Part shown: positions 19,507-30,831 of the stretch, one piece after another
Position numbering within the stretch: position 1 is the first letter of the stretch
Layout: each line of letters starts with the position of its first letter
NCBI GenBank assembly: GCA_001642005.1
Contig: LWCA01000349.1
Span: 1-30,995 of the forward strand
DNA from: Intoshia linei
Taxonomy: Eukaryota; Orthonectida; Rhopaluridae
Length of the DNA stretch: 30,995 nucleotides
Direction: 5' to 3'
Notes under the pieces: model-generated
Seen by the model: the letters and a program-made list of their open reading frames with translations, nothing else
Told to the model about the DNA's origin: nothing
The model's database searches: none
Position numbers and translations under genes: made by a program

Positions 19507-20199
19507 TCTAATATAAAATCTAATAACATTTTGTAGACTAATGCTTGATAATGGAAAAAATAAACAAATCAATTTCTGAGATAAATTAAGTTATATGAAA
19601 CCATTTGTTAAATGTATATGTCAAGCTGTAGACCCAAAACACGAATTTTAAAAGTTCACTAATAATAATCATTTAGTAACAGCCTTATCTAAATTTAACA
19701 AAAACCACAATTCAAGAAAACATTCGAGTTGTGCTTCGAACCGTGTTGCAAAACTTGACCGTCACGTTTGAATTTCAAATTTTTCGTAAATTTTATAAAA
19801 AAAATCAAGTTACAATTTACTTTGAAAGTTTATGTAAAAGTGTGGTTTAAAGTTTAAACACATCGCGACTCGCGACGCGTCGTATGATTCATAACGGGTT
19901 TTCTGCTGAGTTAGTTAAAAGAGTGGTTCGCGACCCAAATTTTTAAAGATTCATTTAAAGATACCGATTACCATTAATCGTTTAATCTAAAATAATTTGT
20001 TGATATTTAGTGACATTGGTTCAATAAAAGTAAATACTACAAAACGTATCACAAAAAGTTGTATTCTGTATTTGTCTTATTTTATAGTATATCCTCTAAA
20101 CATCTGCATTTAAAACAGCTAATTACATAAAATTTGAAACTACTACGTATAATTATGGATGTATAATTTAACGATAAAAATTAAATTTTATATTGATAG
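19507..20199. other. Intergenic region upstream of the Cdc20-family gene
   Basis: It should contain the promoter and 5' UTR of the downstream gene, but no TATA box or initiator stands out. A GC-rich patch CATCGCGACTCGCGACGCGTCG (about 19861-19882), followed by GTGGTTCGCGACCCAAATTT (about 19924-19943), looks like a degraded hAT-type end. No gene is supported. Confidence 0.35.
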
Positions 20200-23078
20200 A
20201 TGGATCCAACTAAAAAAAACAATAATCGAAAAAAAAATAAAACGGGTAATAGATATATGCATTATGGAATTGATAAAGATGTATACTATCCAGCTTTACG
20301 CGACTGGAATGTTCCAATAGTAAGTTATACAAATATTTAACATTGCTATTTAGTGTACAAATTTTTAGTGTAAATAAAAGTGTAAAATATAAAAAATTAG
20401 TCTAATTACATTGTATAATTATAGACATAAAATTAAAAAAAATTAAGATTACTATTATTAATTTTATTTAAAAACTTAAAAGCCAGCTTAGAATGAAGAA
20501 TACAACAAACAACGAGAAAAGATGTACAAATTAATGTTTGATAAAAAATCAACAATCCGTCCAATCTGGAAATGTAAAGTTAGCGATGAAGTTGAACAGT
20601 TAAACCTGATAGAAGTTGGCAATAATCAACCAGAAACATACCCTGAAAGCGATAAGGAATTATTAAAAAAAGCATACCCTAAAATTGATTTCGAAAAATT
20701 AGACATAATGAACAAAATAAACTTTGAAGATTTAAATAATATGAATGAATTAAATATTGAAATTACAAACAAATTACTTTTAAAGAAATTTAATAATGAT
20801 ACTAATTTAAAAGTTGATTTAATTGGTGTTACATCAGAAATTGCCGAAAAAAAAATTATCAAACGCAAAAAAAAACCACCAGTAGTATCAATTTCGGACC
20901 CAGAATTTTATATTGAACAAAACAAGTCACGTCAAATTTTAAACCTTTTTAAATATAAAAAAATTTTCAAAAAAAGTGAATGTAAAGAAAACAAAATTGT
21001 AGAGAAAAATAAGCAAACTAAATCCAATGAAAATAATTTTACTTTGATTAGTAATTTGGAAGCATTAAATTTAGAAAAATATAAAAATAAATCGAAATTT
21101 GATCATGTATTCAGTAACGAATTTAATAATCTGTTTGATAAAAAAAATTGCTTGAAGAGATGTGGCACGGACATTGAAAATGGTATTGAAATTAAAGAAA
21201 GAAAGAAAAGTTTACCATCCTTAAAAAGCTTAGAAAAGCAGATTGAACAAAATAGACTTTTACCTGAATATCACAAGAGAAAAATGCTTTCAAAACCTCA
21301 TACTAAATTACATCATTTGTCACCCTATAGACATTTCACGAATTTTTTGGACAATTGTTCATTAGAAACGCATGATACAAAAAATACAGCTACACCCGGA
21401 AAACATTCATACATGAAAAGTCCTATTAAACCTAATACAAAAAATTACCCATCTGAAGACATTCTTCGCTATTCAAAAGCACTTCAGTACAATTTGGAGA
21501 TTTTAAACCCTCCATTAGAAGAAGGTGAACCTCTGAATGAAATGGAGGAATCCATATTAAAGTATAAGGACAAAAAGAAACCTACTCCAGAAAGAATTTC
21601 ATCTAGTGGTTACATGACCAAAAATTGTTTGAACGTAATGAAAAAGAAACCAAACATTCGTCGTAATCTCCCCGACTCATCGTCGAAAACTCTTGATGCA
21701 CCAGGCTTAAATGCAGAATTTTGCTCTCACATGCTGGACTGGAGTGTTAAGAACACGATTGCTGTAGTTTTATCCAATGATATTTACTTTTGGAATGCAG
21801 AAACTAACATTGTAGATAAATTCAACATTAAAAAAAATGTTGGAAGTGTTAAAATTATGGCAGTGAAATGGTCGGAGGACGGTGAAATTTTAGCTGTAGG
21901 GATGGACAAGGGATTACAATTTTGGTCTACCGATCCGCAAATTTTAATTGGGCAAATTAAACCGTATGATGAAATTACCGTAATGGACTGGAATAGGTCT
22001 CTGTTGGCTGTTGGTACGAAAAAAGGACACATTGATATTATTGATACTCGATTAGTTATCTGTTGGAAAGGAAAAAACGTGAGTTGTACTTATTCACATA
22101 CTCGCACTTTTGTTCAAGAAATTTTGTCTAATCAATGTAGTCAATCTTTAAAATTAAAAGGACAGTGTCATTATCAAGATATTTTATATCCTTACACGAA
22201 AACAGTACAGAGTCGACATAAATCAATTGTTCGACATTACATTCACCATACTGATTCTATATGTAGTATTGAATGGTCACCGGATCGGAATTATTTCGCT
22301 TCAGGAAGTTTAGATAAAACTGCAGCGGTATGGTCTTTTTCTGCTAGTGATTATAAAAATATTTTGAAAGGTTGGAAAGATTTATCAGACGAAAATATTG
22401 AAAATGCTAAAAATGTCGACATTTGTAATGAATATTCTTGCTATTGTAACAATAATAACCCTCAGCTTAAATTAGAGTTTTATAACTTTTTAAAAGAAAT
22501 GGGCAGTAATTGGAAACCCATTCATGTTTATACTCAAACAACAAACTTTGTAAGGTCTGTGTCGTGGTCACCCCATTTTTATTGTCTATTGAATGTTACT
22601 GATACTGATGGGAATATTTTTGTCTTTGATACCAACATGTCAAAACTTATGAAGCACAAAAAAACTGAATCTCCAATATATAATCTCATTTGGAATCCTT
22701 TTCAAAATGAATTTGTATGATTTTTACATGTTTTTATTTTTTAATTCTTTTTAAATTCTAATTAATTTTTCGTAATTTAATTATTTTAGATTACAGTAAA
22801 TGGCAGTAATCATAATTTGACATTATGGAATTTCAATAACTTTGATGTGTTGGGAAGATTGACGGGACACAAAGATGCACCACTTTGTAGTGCATTGTCA
22901 CCTTTAGGTGAACTTGTTGTAACAGCTTCGAACGATGAAACTCTGAGGTTTTGGAAAATGTTTAGTAGTAAGCAAAGAATTAAGGTAAATATCTTTAATT
23001 TATAGTACATGTATTTTTTTTAATTTAATACTTTAGGAAAAACATTCGCCCTTGAAATTATCTTATGCTTTAAGATGA
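20200..23078 (+). CDS. Divergent Cdc20/Fizzy-family APC/C activator (cortex-like?)
   Basis: Four exons join in frame at phase 0: 20200-20319, 20492-22714, 22790-22984 and 23037-23078, giving 859 aa. Cdc20-family proteins recruit substrates to the anaphase-promoting complex. The family signature is clear at about residues 437-480: KTLDAPGLNAEFCSHMLDWS, then IAVVLSNDIYFWNAET. WD repeats follow to the C terminus, e.g. VKWSEDGEILAVGMDKGLQF, HTDSICSIEWSPDRNYFASG and GHKDAPLCSALSPLGEL. The protein ends in LR, the position of the usual IR tail that docks on the APC/C. Oddities: the N-terminal part is about 430 residues of K/N-rich sequence, far longer than the usual 100-170; no C-box (DR-F/Y-IP-R) is visible; blades are separated by extra loops. 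A KEN tripeptide lies near residue 205. Rapid divergence fits the insect cortex branch, but a divergent fizzy or fizzy-related is possible. Confidence 0.88.
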
Positions 23079-24687
23079 TTCGTTTTATTTACATCAATTT
23101 AATATTTGTTTTTATTTAAATTACCAACTGTATATTATTGTTTTATTAATAAACTGTAACTTATAAAATTGCGTTAAAATGTTTACAATAAAGTAAATGT
23201 TGCGAAATATGTTTGTATCATGATTTATTTTGAAATTTGACAGTCCCAGAAATTTAAAAACCCAAATTCAAAGTCAGTATTTCGGTATAGCATTAAGAAA
23301 TTTATCAATTTAATTCAATTATTTGTATCTTTACGACCAAATCCCAATTACATTTATTAAAAATGAAAAAAATGTAAAATTTTAGAAAAATAAAATTATT
23401 GGTAGTTTTATAGATTATCAACATTGACATGAATTGTAAACTCAAAAACTTCTATTCCCATCCCATGATGAAAACTTCAAATTATCCATTATTTCGAAAA
23501 ATAAATCAAAATAAAAACCTAGCAATCTAAAAAAAATCGCAGCCATTATATTTGTATCGATTTGACTTGAACAAAAAATGTCAATTTGACCAACTTATGA
23601 TTTAACTGTAAAAATATCAATTTACATTTTTTGAATAAAAATTTGAAAATTTAAGTTTCTAAATTTTAATAACTCATATTTTAATAAAATATTTTAGTCA
23701 ATGCAATCTCATAAAAGTTTATTATCTAAAATTTGAACTTTCATAGTCAAAATTCTAGAAATTGAAAAAACATTTAGAATTACTGATGTACACATTGTAG
23801 ATTGTATTTCATTTTAAGTCACTTTTAGAAAATAACACTAGGGTAACATATTATTTATTTTTTTTATGCTTTAAATACAATTTAAATAATGTAAATAGCC
23901 AGAATTCGAGAAATTAAATCGTTAATAAAATCCAAAAACATTCAGTTTTCAGTCTCATTGGAATCAGTTTTTTTTATCAATTCGGCGTTCATGATTCGCT
24001 AGACGATAATTTTGCGCATCTTTATAGCTATTTGTATAAAAAATTTTATATTTAAAATAATATTTTTAAGATAATTGTCATATATTTGTTACTGTGTGCG
24101 ATATATTGTTTAAAACTTTAGAGGCGATGCCCCAGGGTTTTTTAACCGTTGAGAGGTAAGATTGGGTGCAAATTGAATATTTTCAAAATGTTTATATGGT
24201 GGAAAAGTGCAATTTTGATATAAAAATTCGTTTACACCCTGATATATAGCACTGGTTATCAAAATAACATTTTTTAAAATCATCCCGGCTGATTTTTAAA
24301 TATTATATAGTTTCTGGCCTTCATAGCAATTGAACCAATTTTTGAGGTTCAATAAACTCTATAAACTGCCCTTTCGTCACTTGACATTTGGTAAATTAAA
24401 ATGAATTTTAGTTTATTTTCAAAATTATTTTTCCATCTAAGAATTTTATAAAATTAATATTTTTTTAAAAGAATTCTTTATATACTTTTGCTGAATGAGT
24501 ACACATAGAAAAAAATTTATTTATCGGTAAATTTGTATTGGTCATTTTTTCTACCATCCCTGCTAATTTGTTGGTAAGATTCTAGATAATTTAGGTAACT
24601 ACATTTTCAATATGGGTTTTATATACCTGTGAACTCTAGAAATAAGCAAAAAATAAATTTAAAAATATTAAAAAAAAACAAATTAAA
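23079..24687. other. Gene-free AT-rich intergenic DNA
   Basis: No ORF, RNA gene or bounded element is supported here. AATAAA motifs shortly after 23078 (for example near 23146-23151 and 23188-23193) can serve as poly(A) signals for the Cdc20-family gene. A patch near 24121-24165 (GGCGATGCCCCAGGG) is slightly richer in G and C and may be old transposon sequence. Confidence 0.4.
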
Positions 24688-25206
24688 TTATTCATTTTTT
24701 GACATCCATAAATAGTCACAAATAATATTTACATTGAATTTTTTTGAATATCTTTTTTCATATATGAGCATGGTTTGGTGGAATCTTTCACCATGTTCGT
24801 CCGAAAAAGCAACACTATTGACGGGAAAAGAAAAAGGGTGGCGCTAAAAGTAATGCATCTTAGGGCTTAAAACACATCCCATTTTTTTGAATGCTTTCAT
24901 CATTTTTTGTATATAAGTCCCATTATAAGAGGTTCTTATTATCAGAAAATTGGTACACACATCTTTAAATGCTAGCCATGCATCTTTTTGATCTATACTG
25001 AAACTATCAGCCAAAGTGGTGCTTTTAAATAGAAGCCGTAATTCAGGCCCATTGACAACACCGTTTAAAAGTTTTAAATCAGACAAAAAATATAAAATTT
25101 GTTTAACATGTTGATTAATGGTTTTTATACCATTTGGGAGTTTTTGCAACGCACATAAGAATTGTCTTGCCAGACCCAACTTCACGTGTAGAGGTTTAAT
25201 AGGCAT
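24688..25206 (-). pseudogene. Transposon-derived protein remnant (PLHVKLGL / GERFHQ family)
   Basis: On the minus strand a 120-aa frame (25206-24844) begins MPIKPLHVKLGLARQFLCAL and goes through GVVNGPELRLLFKSTTLAD, AWLAFKDVCTNFLIIR and MMKAFKKMGCVLSPKMHYF. After a frameshift near 24843 the protein continues as FSDEHGERFHQTMLIYEKRY and KFNVNIICDYLWMSKNE, then a stop at 24690-24688. The order (P-LH-KLGL, GP.+R.L, W..FK.V..NFL, ++LGC..S.K.H, DE-GERFHQ....E.RY) is that of a protein found in many copies in arthropod and cnidarian genomes and regarded as transposon-derived. I do not know its superfamily name. The N-terminal part is missing and a Merlin element starts 28 bp upstream. Confidence 0.75.
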
Positions 25207-25233
25207 TAATATTTTGGAAATATCATTTCTTTT

Positions 25234-26039
25234 GGGTCTTTCGTGTTATAGAGCCAATAGTTTGAAGATTTTATATAAACTTTATTGAAAAAATAAAATT
25301 TTGTTTCTTTATTAACAATATACATCAGTGATGGCAAAAGTTGTTTTAGTGTACAAATAGACAAGATAAAAATTTACACTTGACCTATTTTCTAATTTTA
25401 TCAATAATTTATTTCCAATTGTTATAAAATTGTATTTTATACTAAAAATAACATTAATAAATTTAATTTTTAATCAAATACCTAGAAAGTGCAAAAAAAA
25501 TGACAATTAATCAATGAATTAAAAAATACATAATTAATGTTTAATTGTTACAATACGCTTATTAAATGGTTACATAGTATTATAAAAATCTGTATAAGAT
25601 TTGAAATCTAAAATAAAAACTTTTTTAAAAAATTTATCCTTCCTTATCGATAATACTTTGCTACACGGGGCTGAACATCTCCATTTATAAACATCTATAC
25701 ACACCTTTTTGGAAAAAAACATCTGCCGGTTGCACAATGGACATACCTTACAATGTAAGGCTTACATGAACTCATTAGACCTATTCACAAATAAAATAAA
25801 TTAAAATAAGAAAAACCGAATTAATTGCAAAAAGTTATGCTTGCTTTAATGTTTTTAGTTGCAATATAGAGATTTTCCAAATTATAATCATCTAAACTCG
25901 GAATATCCATGCTCATTATAAAAAGTACGATAAATTCAATAAACTATAATTCAATTTGGTGGTTTTATGACAATATTTATTTTTTTAATAAAGTTTATAT
26001 AAAATCTTCAAACTATTGGCTTTAAAATACGAAAGACCC
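25234..26039 (-). mobile_element. Merlin-family DNA transposon, decayed
   Basis: The 806-bp element has long inverted repeats of at least 50 bp. The left starts GGGTCTTTCGTGTTATAGAG (25234) and the right is its near inverse, ending CGAAAGACCC (26039). A perfect 8-bp target duplication TTTCTTTT flanks it (25226-25233 and 26040-26047). Ends beginning GGG, the 8-bp duplication and an internal zinc ribbon of the IS1016/ISXO2 type together point to Merlin. Only the N-terminal part of the transposase is recognisable, so the copy is internally decayed. Confidence 0.85.
25593..25758 (-). pseudogene. Merlin transposase N-terminal zinc ribbon
   Basis: The minus-strand frame reads CPLCNRQMFFSKKVC, then YKWRCSAPCSKVLSIRKDKF. 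This is the zinc ribbon of ISXO2-like transposases: C-x2-C, then W-R-C-x3-C, then S-I-R-x(2)-F-F. A stop precedes it and the frame ends soon after at a second stop near 25593. The DDE catalytic part is not visible. Confidence 0.75.
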
Positions 26040-26047
26040 TTTCTTTT

Positions 26048-26505
26048 TATACTTGATCACTATTATACCTAAGGATGTTCAAAAATATAATTTTTCATTT
26101 TTTTTGAGACACCTTAATGTATACTGTTGCAAAATCAAAGAAATTCTGTTTTTGCGAAAAAAAGTTGCAAGTTGCAACACAATAAAATTTATCAAGCAGT
26201 AATGTACAAATTTAGTTTAAAAAATTAAATACCTTAATTATCGTTCACAATTATAAAATATATTTTCTACATTTTACTCTACAAAATTGTAGAATCAACA
26301 CATCTTACTTGACAATCTTGAAATCATTACATTGGAGTAGATTAAAATTAATTTGAATTGAGTTTTGAACAAAATATAAATAAAAAAATGCATTAAAATA
26401 TTAATTTATATTGACATATAAATACTAAAATTTAACAACCTTAACAACTTGATGAAAATTTTAACAATTTTTTCGCACTTTATTTTTAGTGACTAAATTA
26501 ATATA
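26048..26505. other. Intergenic AT-rich region upstream of the five-exon gene
   Basis: It contains no supported ORF and no recognised element. It should hold the promoter and leader of the gene that starts at 26506, but no promoter motif is distinctive in this base composition. Confidence 0.35.
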
Positions 26506-29318
26506 ATGAACACAGTTTTTTCGGATGACTATAATTACACTTCAGGGGAACGTGCTGAACTATATTTGAAGTATATCTATAATTCCAAAAAGGTTACTTT
26601 ATCATTATAAAATTGTGAAGGAATGTTTGTATTTGCATACATTATATAACGGGTCGGCAACCTTTTGCGTTTTGTGTGCCACTTTTTTATATTAAAAAAT
26701 TCTACTGGCCCGTTTTTGAAAATTTACACATGATACATTTCAATTGTAACTGAAGTGAAATGGTTCTAGTATATTCAAAAAAATAATACCCAGGGCGATC
26801 TGAAAATTCAGAATTAAAATGATTATAATGAGTCAATTATAATAGAAAATGCTTAAAACGGTGTTTAAAAGGTGAAAAATTTAAAAATAAATAATTTCTT
26901 ATTTACTCAAAAGGTCATCAAAATTATTCTGTGGGCCACTGGTTGCCGACCCCTGCTATATATTATACATTACAATTTAGTGTTTTTAGACCATTTCAGT
27001 CTTGAGAACCATAAAATAAAAATATTATTTTGCGTAACACTAATCGGCTCTTTTTTTCATAATCAATCAAATTTTTTAATAATAATAATAAATAAATAAT
27101 AAATAAAATGAAAAATAAGGTAAATATTATCAATCTTTACTACGAATCTCATTATTCTGTAAAATTACATTTTCTGTAGCAGAATTTTCAAATTTTAATT
27201 GTCTGTACGTGTGTTAAACCAATGAAATCGTTTTTGGTAACGTAAAGGCGAGTTTTTTATCCCTAATAATTTATAATTATTAATTAATATAATTTGCGTT
27301 ATAACTACATGTATATCAATGAATTTTAATGCTAAAAACGAATAATATAAAAATATTTATATAATTTAGTTGATTAATTTCAACACAAAATCAAAACAAT
27401 GTCGTTTTGTGGCAAATGAATATTCCTTTGAGATAATATTGGACTTGTCTCCATCATCAGCATATTCGGTACATTTTTTTACAAATTTGATAATATTATA
27501 TACTGACAATTCATTATGTCCATTATTTTATACACTGTAGGACCTAAACTTTAGGTTACATTTAACTTGAATTGGATTTAAATTGAATTTTTTGTTTTTT
27601 AAAAGGACATACAATCAAGGTTATTAACCATAAGTTAAGTAAGGAAGAGTCGGTCAAAGTAAAATAATAAAAATGATGCATTATTTGATATTTTCAATTT
27701 TATTATTAAATTTTGTATTTTATTTCATTTCTAGTTGAATAATTCTTCAACGCCATATGCCATGGAAAGCTATACTAGGTTAATGGTATTGCTGGACAAT
27801 ATTATTGAATATTTAAATGACACGGTTAAATTTATATTTTTTTTAACTTATATTAATATTAGAAAAATCGAAATAAAAAATGTTGGATAATTGTTATCGC
27901 TTTTACTAAAATCATTGGTACAAATACCTTTAGGCATGTAAATTAAATAATATATTTCATATTTAATACAGTAATTTTAGCTATTGTGCGAAAAGTCTGA
28001 AATTACCAACGATTCTTTACCTCGAATAAAAAAACATTTACAGACTAGATTTGACAATTTATATAGTCACATCGATTTCGATTATGATGTAATATTTATA
28101 AAGAACTAGCTTGACTGTTATGTACTTCGTACAAGAAGCAGCTAGCTCTGCTGAGGGCCAATTTTTTAATTAGCTCTATAGAACATTAGTGTATAATTTT
28201 GAAACTATACAAACATTAGTTATTATTAATCACTTATTATATATTTTTTTATTATAAAATTGATTTTTTTCAAAATTTTAAGACATTTCATTTATTGACA
28301 AAATGGTAATCTGGGGTTTTGATCGTAAAACGGAGGAGTTTTTTTTAAGTTGCGAATTGCAACTTGCGATTTATGATAACTCTAATGATTTTAAAAGCTA
28401 TGTCAGAATTTATGTTGTATAAAATTATAATACTGTTTTGATTTTTATTAAAAGGGTAATTTGGGGTTTAGACCATGACGATTTAAGTTTCTCTAGTTGT
28501 AGATTTACTACAATGTTAATGATTTTAAAACGCGTCCCAGAATATATTATTTTGTTAACATTCTAGGACTCGTTTTTTAAATAAATGGTGACATACCGAC
28601 ATTAATTTTTATATGAGTAAAGGATTGGTATAATCGTCCAACTATGTTTACTATTATATAATAATATTTAAAAATTTAAAATATTTTTATTTTTGGATGA
28701 GTATAGTTATTTTTTCAGAATTTGTATGAATGTTTTAGATGATGCAAGATATGTATGAATTAAATATGATTATGTTTTTAAAAAAGGGATATGGTATATT
28801 GGCGTTGTTTGGAACAAACGAGTCTAGAAAGCGTATATTTTATTTATATATATTTAATATATATTATATATTAATAATAAATAATTAATATTATTTGAAC
28901 GTGTAAATACATACATACAAATGTACATTTAAGACAATGTTTAATTTATCGTATTAATTAATATTTAATTTTAGATTTGTTTATTATAACGTTAGGATTT
29001 GTATCAGTCTACAATATCAAAATATTAGATTCTCTTTTATACAAATATCGATCATCAAGTATTTCGGTTTCTCTATTGATGGTTGAATGTAAAAAAAGAT
29101 ATGTTCCTGAACTAAATTTTTATAATGAACTCTGTGAATATATAGCTTTTTATACTCGAGGAATTTTTAGTTATTCAAACGTAATTTTATATACATATAT
29201 ACAATTATATATCATACTTGGTATATTATGCAAGATATTCTTAAATCCTGGATTCTGTGTGAGACTTCCAGGACTGCTAAAAATTTTTTGTAATAATTTA
29301 CCGATATTGAAACACTAG
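26506..29318 (+). CDS. Predicted five-exon gene, 240-aa product of unknown function
   Basis: Exons 26506-26592, 27735-27824, 27981-28088, 28739-28832 and 28975-29318 join with GT-AG introns in phases 0, 0, 0 and 1, giving 240 aa. Each exon reads as ordinary protein: MNTVFSDDYNYTSGERAELY, AMESYTRLMVLLDNIIEYLN, RIKKHLQTRFDNLYSHIDF, MMQDMYELNMIMFLKKGYG, and a last exon with two hydrophobic stretches (FIITLGFVSVYNI, and VILYTYIQLYIILGILCKIF). The C terminus may be membrane-associated. AATAAA lies at 29355-29360, about 37 nt past the stop. Exon 4 uses the donor C|GTATAT and the acceptor TTTTAG at 28733-28738; this is the weakest join. I recognise no family. Individual exons are short, so the model needs transcript support. 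Confidence 0.5.
26648..26955. mobile_element. hAT MITE in intron 1 of the five-exon gene
   Basis: The left end contains GGGTCGGCAACCTTTTGCG and the right end, read inward from 26955, CAGGGGTCGGCAACCAGTGG. This CAGGGGTCGGCAACC terminus is typical of short hAT elements. GTGTGCCAC on the left pairs with GTGGGCCAC on the right. The 8-bp duplication is imperfect (CATTATAT against CTATATAT, six matches). The first three bases of the left end are mutated. Length about 308 bp, non-coding. Confidence 0.82.
28106..28605 (+). mobile_element. Dispersed repeat copy in intron 3 of the five-exon gene
   Basis: It starts with the 40-nt hairpin (28106-28145: CTAGCTTGACTG... to ...GCAGCTAG), followed by CTCTGCTGAGGGCC. 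It then has GTAATCTGGGGTTTTGATCG and again GTAATTTGGGGTTTAGACC, and ends CTAGGACTCG...AAATAAATGGTGACA. The order matches the copies at 18722-19506 and 29375-29955. It begins only 17 bp after the exon 3 donor. Non-coding. Confidence 0.6.
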
Positions 29319-29374
29319 TACCAGTGTTATTAATAATTTATTAACACTTATATTAATAAAATAATTATAGTATA

Positions 29375-29955
29375 CTAGGTTGACTGTTATATAATACGTA
29401 CAAACAGCACCTAGCTCTGACGAGGGCACATTTTTATTCTACCAAAAAAATGAATCCACGTTGAAAATCTAACTTAAAAATCCTACTGTTCACTATTATC
29501 AATCCTTTATAGCAGTGGTTCCCACACTTGTTTCTGATGGAACCGTCATATCACATTACTTTTTACTTTAAAGTGAATGATTCCATCTTAATTTTTTGTT
29601 TTTTTAACATTTGCGTAAAGAATTTTATAAACAATTGTTATCTCATTTTTTTAATTTACTAGACAGAATGTGTCTTAAAAATCCTAAAAATCCTAAAAAT
29701 TTTCATAATTAATTAAAGGTAATTTGTGGTTTTGGCCCTGAAGAAATATTTTTTTTAAATTGAGATTTATGATAATATTTATGATTTTAAAATTCTTATC
29801 GAGTGTATATTTTTTAAATTCTCGAACTCTTTTGATTTTCAAAAAAAAGGACAATTGAAATTTTTAACCCGTAAGAAACTGTAATTGAAATTTGAACTTT
29901 ATAAAATAAGATTGGTAGTTATTGAAATAAACGGTAACACACACATAAACAAATT
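29375..29955 (+). mobile_element. Dispersed repeat copy downstream of the five-exon gene
   Basis: The hairpin at 29375-29414 (CTAGGTTGACTG... to ...CAGCACCTAG) is followed by CTCTGACGAGGGCAC, later GTAATTTGTGGTTTTGGCC, CTCGAACTC, and the tail ATAAACGGTAACACACACAT near 29930-29949. It contains an insertion or fragment with a hAT-type end (CAGTGGTTCCCACACTTG at 29513). Non-coding. Confidence 0.6.
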
Positions 29956-30268
29956 AAATTAAGAAATGTGATGGTTTTGTTATTATTTTGAGGGTTACTT
30001 CATGGTTTTAAATATTATCAAAAATTAAAACTTGATTTACTCGAAATTTAAATTTATTTTTATACTTATTTTTTTTTAATTTAGACTAAGGTATTACATT
30101 GTATTATATTTATATTTATTTATGTACTATTTATTTATTATTAACATTTTTATTGTAAATACATTTATAAAATTAATAATATATATTTTATATAATTTTT
30201 AGAAAAAAATTGATGTTAAAAACATATTTGAATGGCAAATTATTCATAATAGGTACATTCATGTATAT

Positions 30269-30350
30269 CAGCGTTTCTCAACCTTATTACTCTTACGGGC
30301 TGATGAAATTTTAAAAATATTTTGACGACCGGTGAAAAGTGGAAACTAAA
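30269..30350 (+). repeat. hAT-type end, same family as 14301-14400
   Basis: CAGCGTTTCTCAACCTTATT starts at 30269 and ACCGGTGAAAAGTGGAAAC follows about 60 bp later, matching the pair seen in MFAP1 intron 2. A further hAT-like motif, AGGCTGCACAACCTGCGCCC, lies near 30410-30430. No opposite end was found in the window. Confidence 0.5.
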
Positions 30351-30568
30351 TTAAATTTTAAATTTGTCGTTTCCAACGCAGGGTAAATCGTTACTTATTT
30401 GTTCTAAACTAGGCTGCACAACCTGCGCCCGTGTACAATCCATGTGATCATAATGCAATACAGTCAATTACCAGAGATGAACGTCTTCAGAAATGAACAT
30501 TTTTATATTGAAAATTATTTTTTTGATTTAAACAAAAATACATAATAAAAATTGAAAATATCTCTGTT

Positions 30569-30600
30569 CAAGGACAGCTTAAACCTTTAAGCTGTCCTTG
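30569..30600. repeat. Perfect 15-bp inverted repeat (hairpin)
   Basis: CAAGGACAGCTTAAA (30569-30583) and its exact inverse (30586-30600) are separated by only CC. The arms are more GC-rich than the surroundings. Two transposon ends placed head to head, or a small palindrome formed by replication error, could explain it. It is not flanked by an obvious T-run on either side. Confidence 0.7.
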
Positions 30601-30831
30601 CTCTGTTAGAAAAAATTTTCAAGTCGACAAAAAATAGGCCATCGGAAAATATAAAGTAATAATTATCATTCAGAAAAAAATAAAATATTAGAATATTATC
30701 ACGTAAAATCATAAAAAATATTAAACTTGTAAATAAATATAAAATCACAGTTGGTAGTTTAATTTCTTTAATTTAAATTTAAGTTTAATTTTTTATATGG
30801 TAAAGAAGTTAAGAAATCAATAAACAATGTA

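Noticed and set aside
20626-20868. Minus-strand 80-aa ORF opposite the Cdc20-family gene
   Set aside because: It is the shadow of a K/N-rich coding exon; its F/S/I-rich translation is the complement of lysine and asparagine codons.
27071-27110. AATAAT/AATAAA-rich stretch considered as a microsatellite of note
   Set aside because: Short and irregular; ordinary for DNA of this composition.
29101-29318. Alternative donor at 29180 (AAC|GTAATT) in the last exon of the five-exon gene
   Set aside because: No following exon in a matching phase was found, while the open frame continues to a stop followed by AATAAA.
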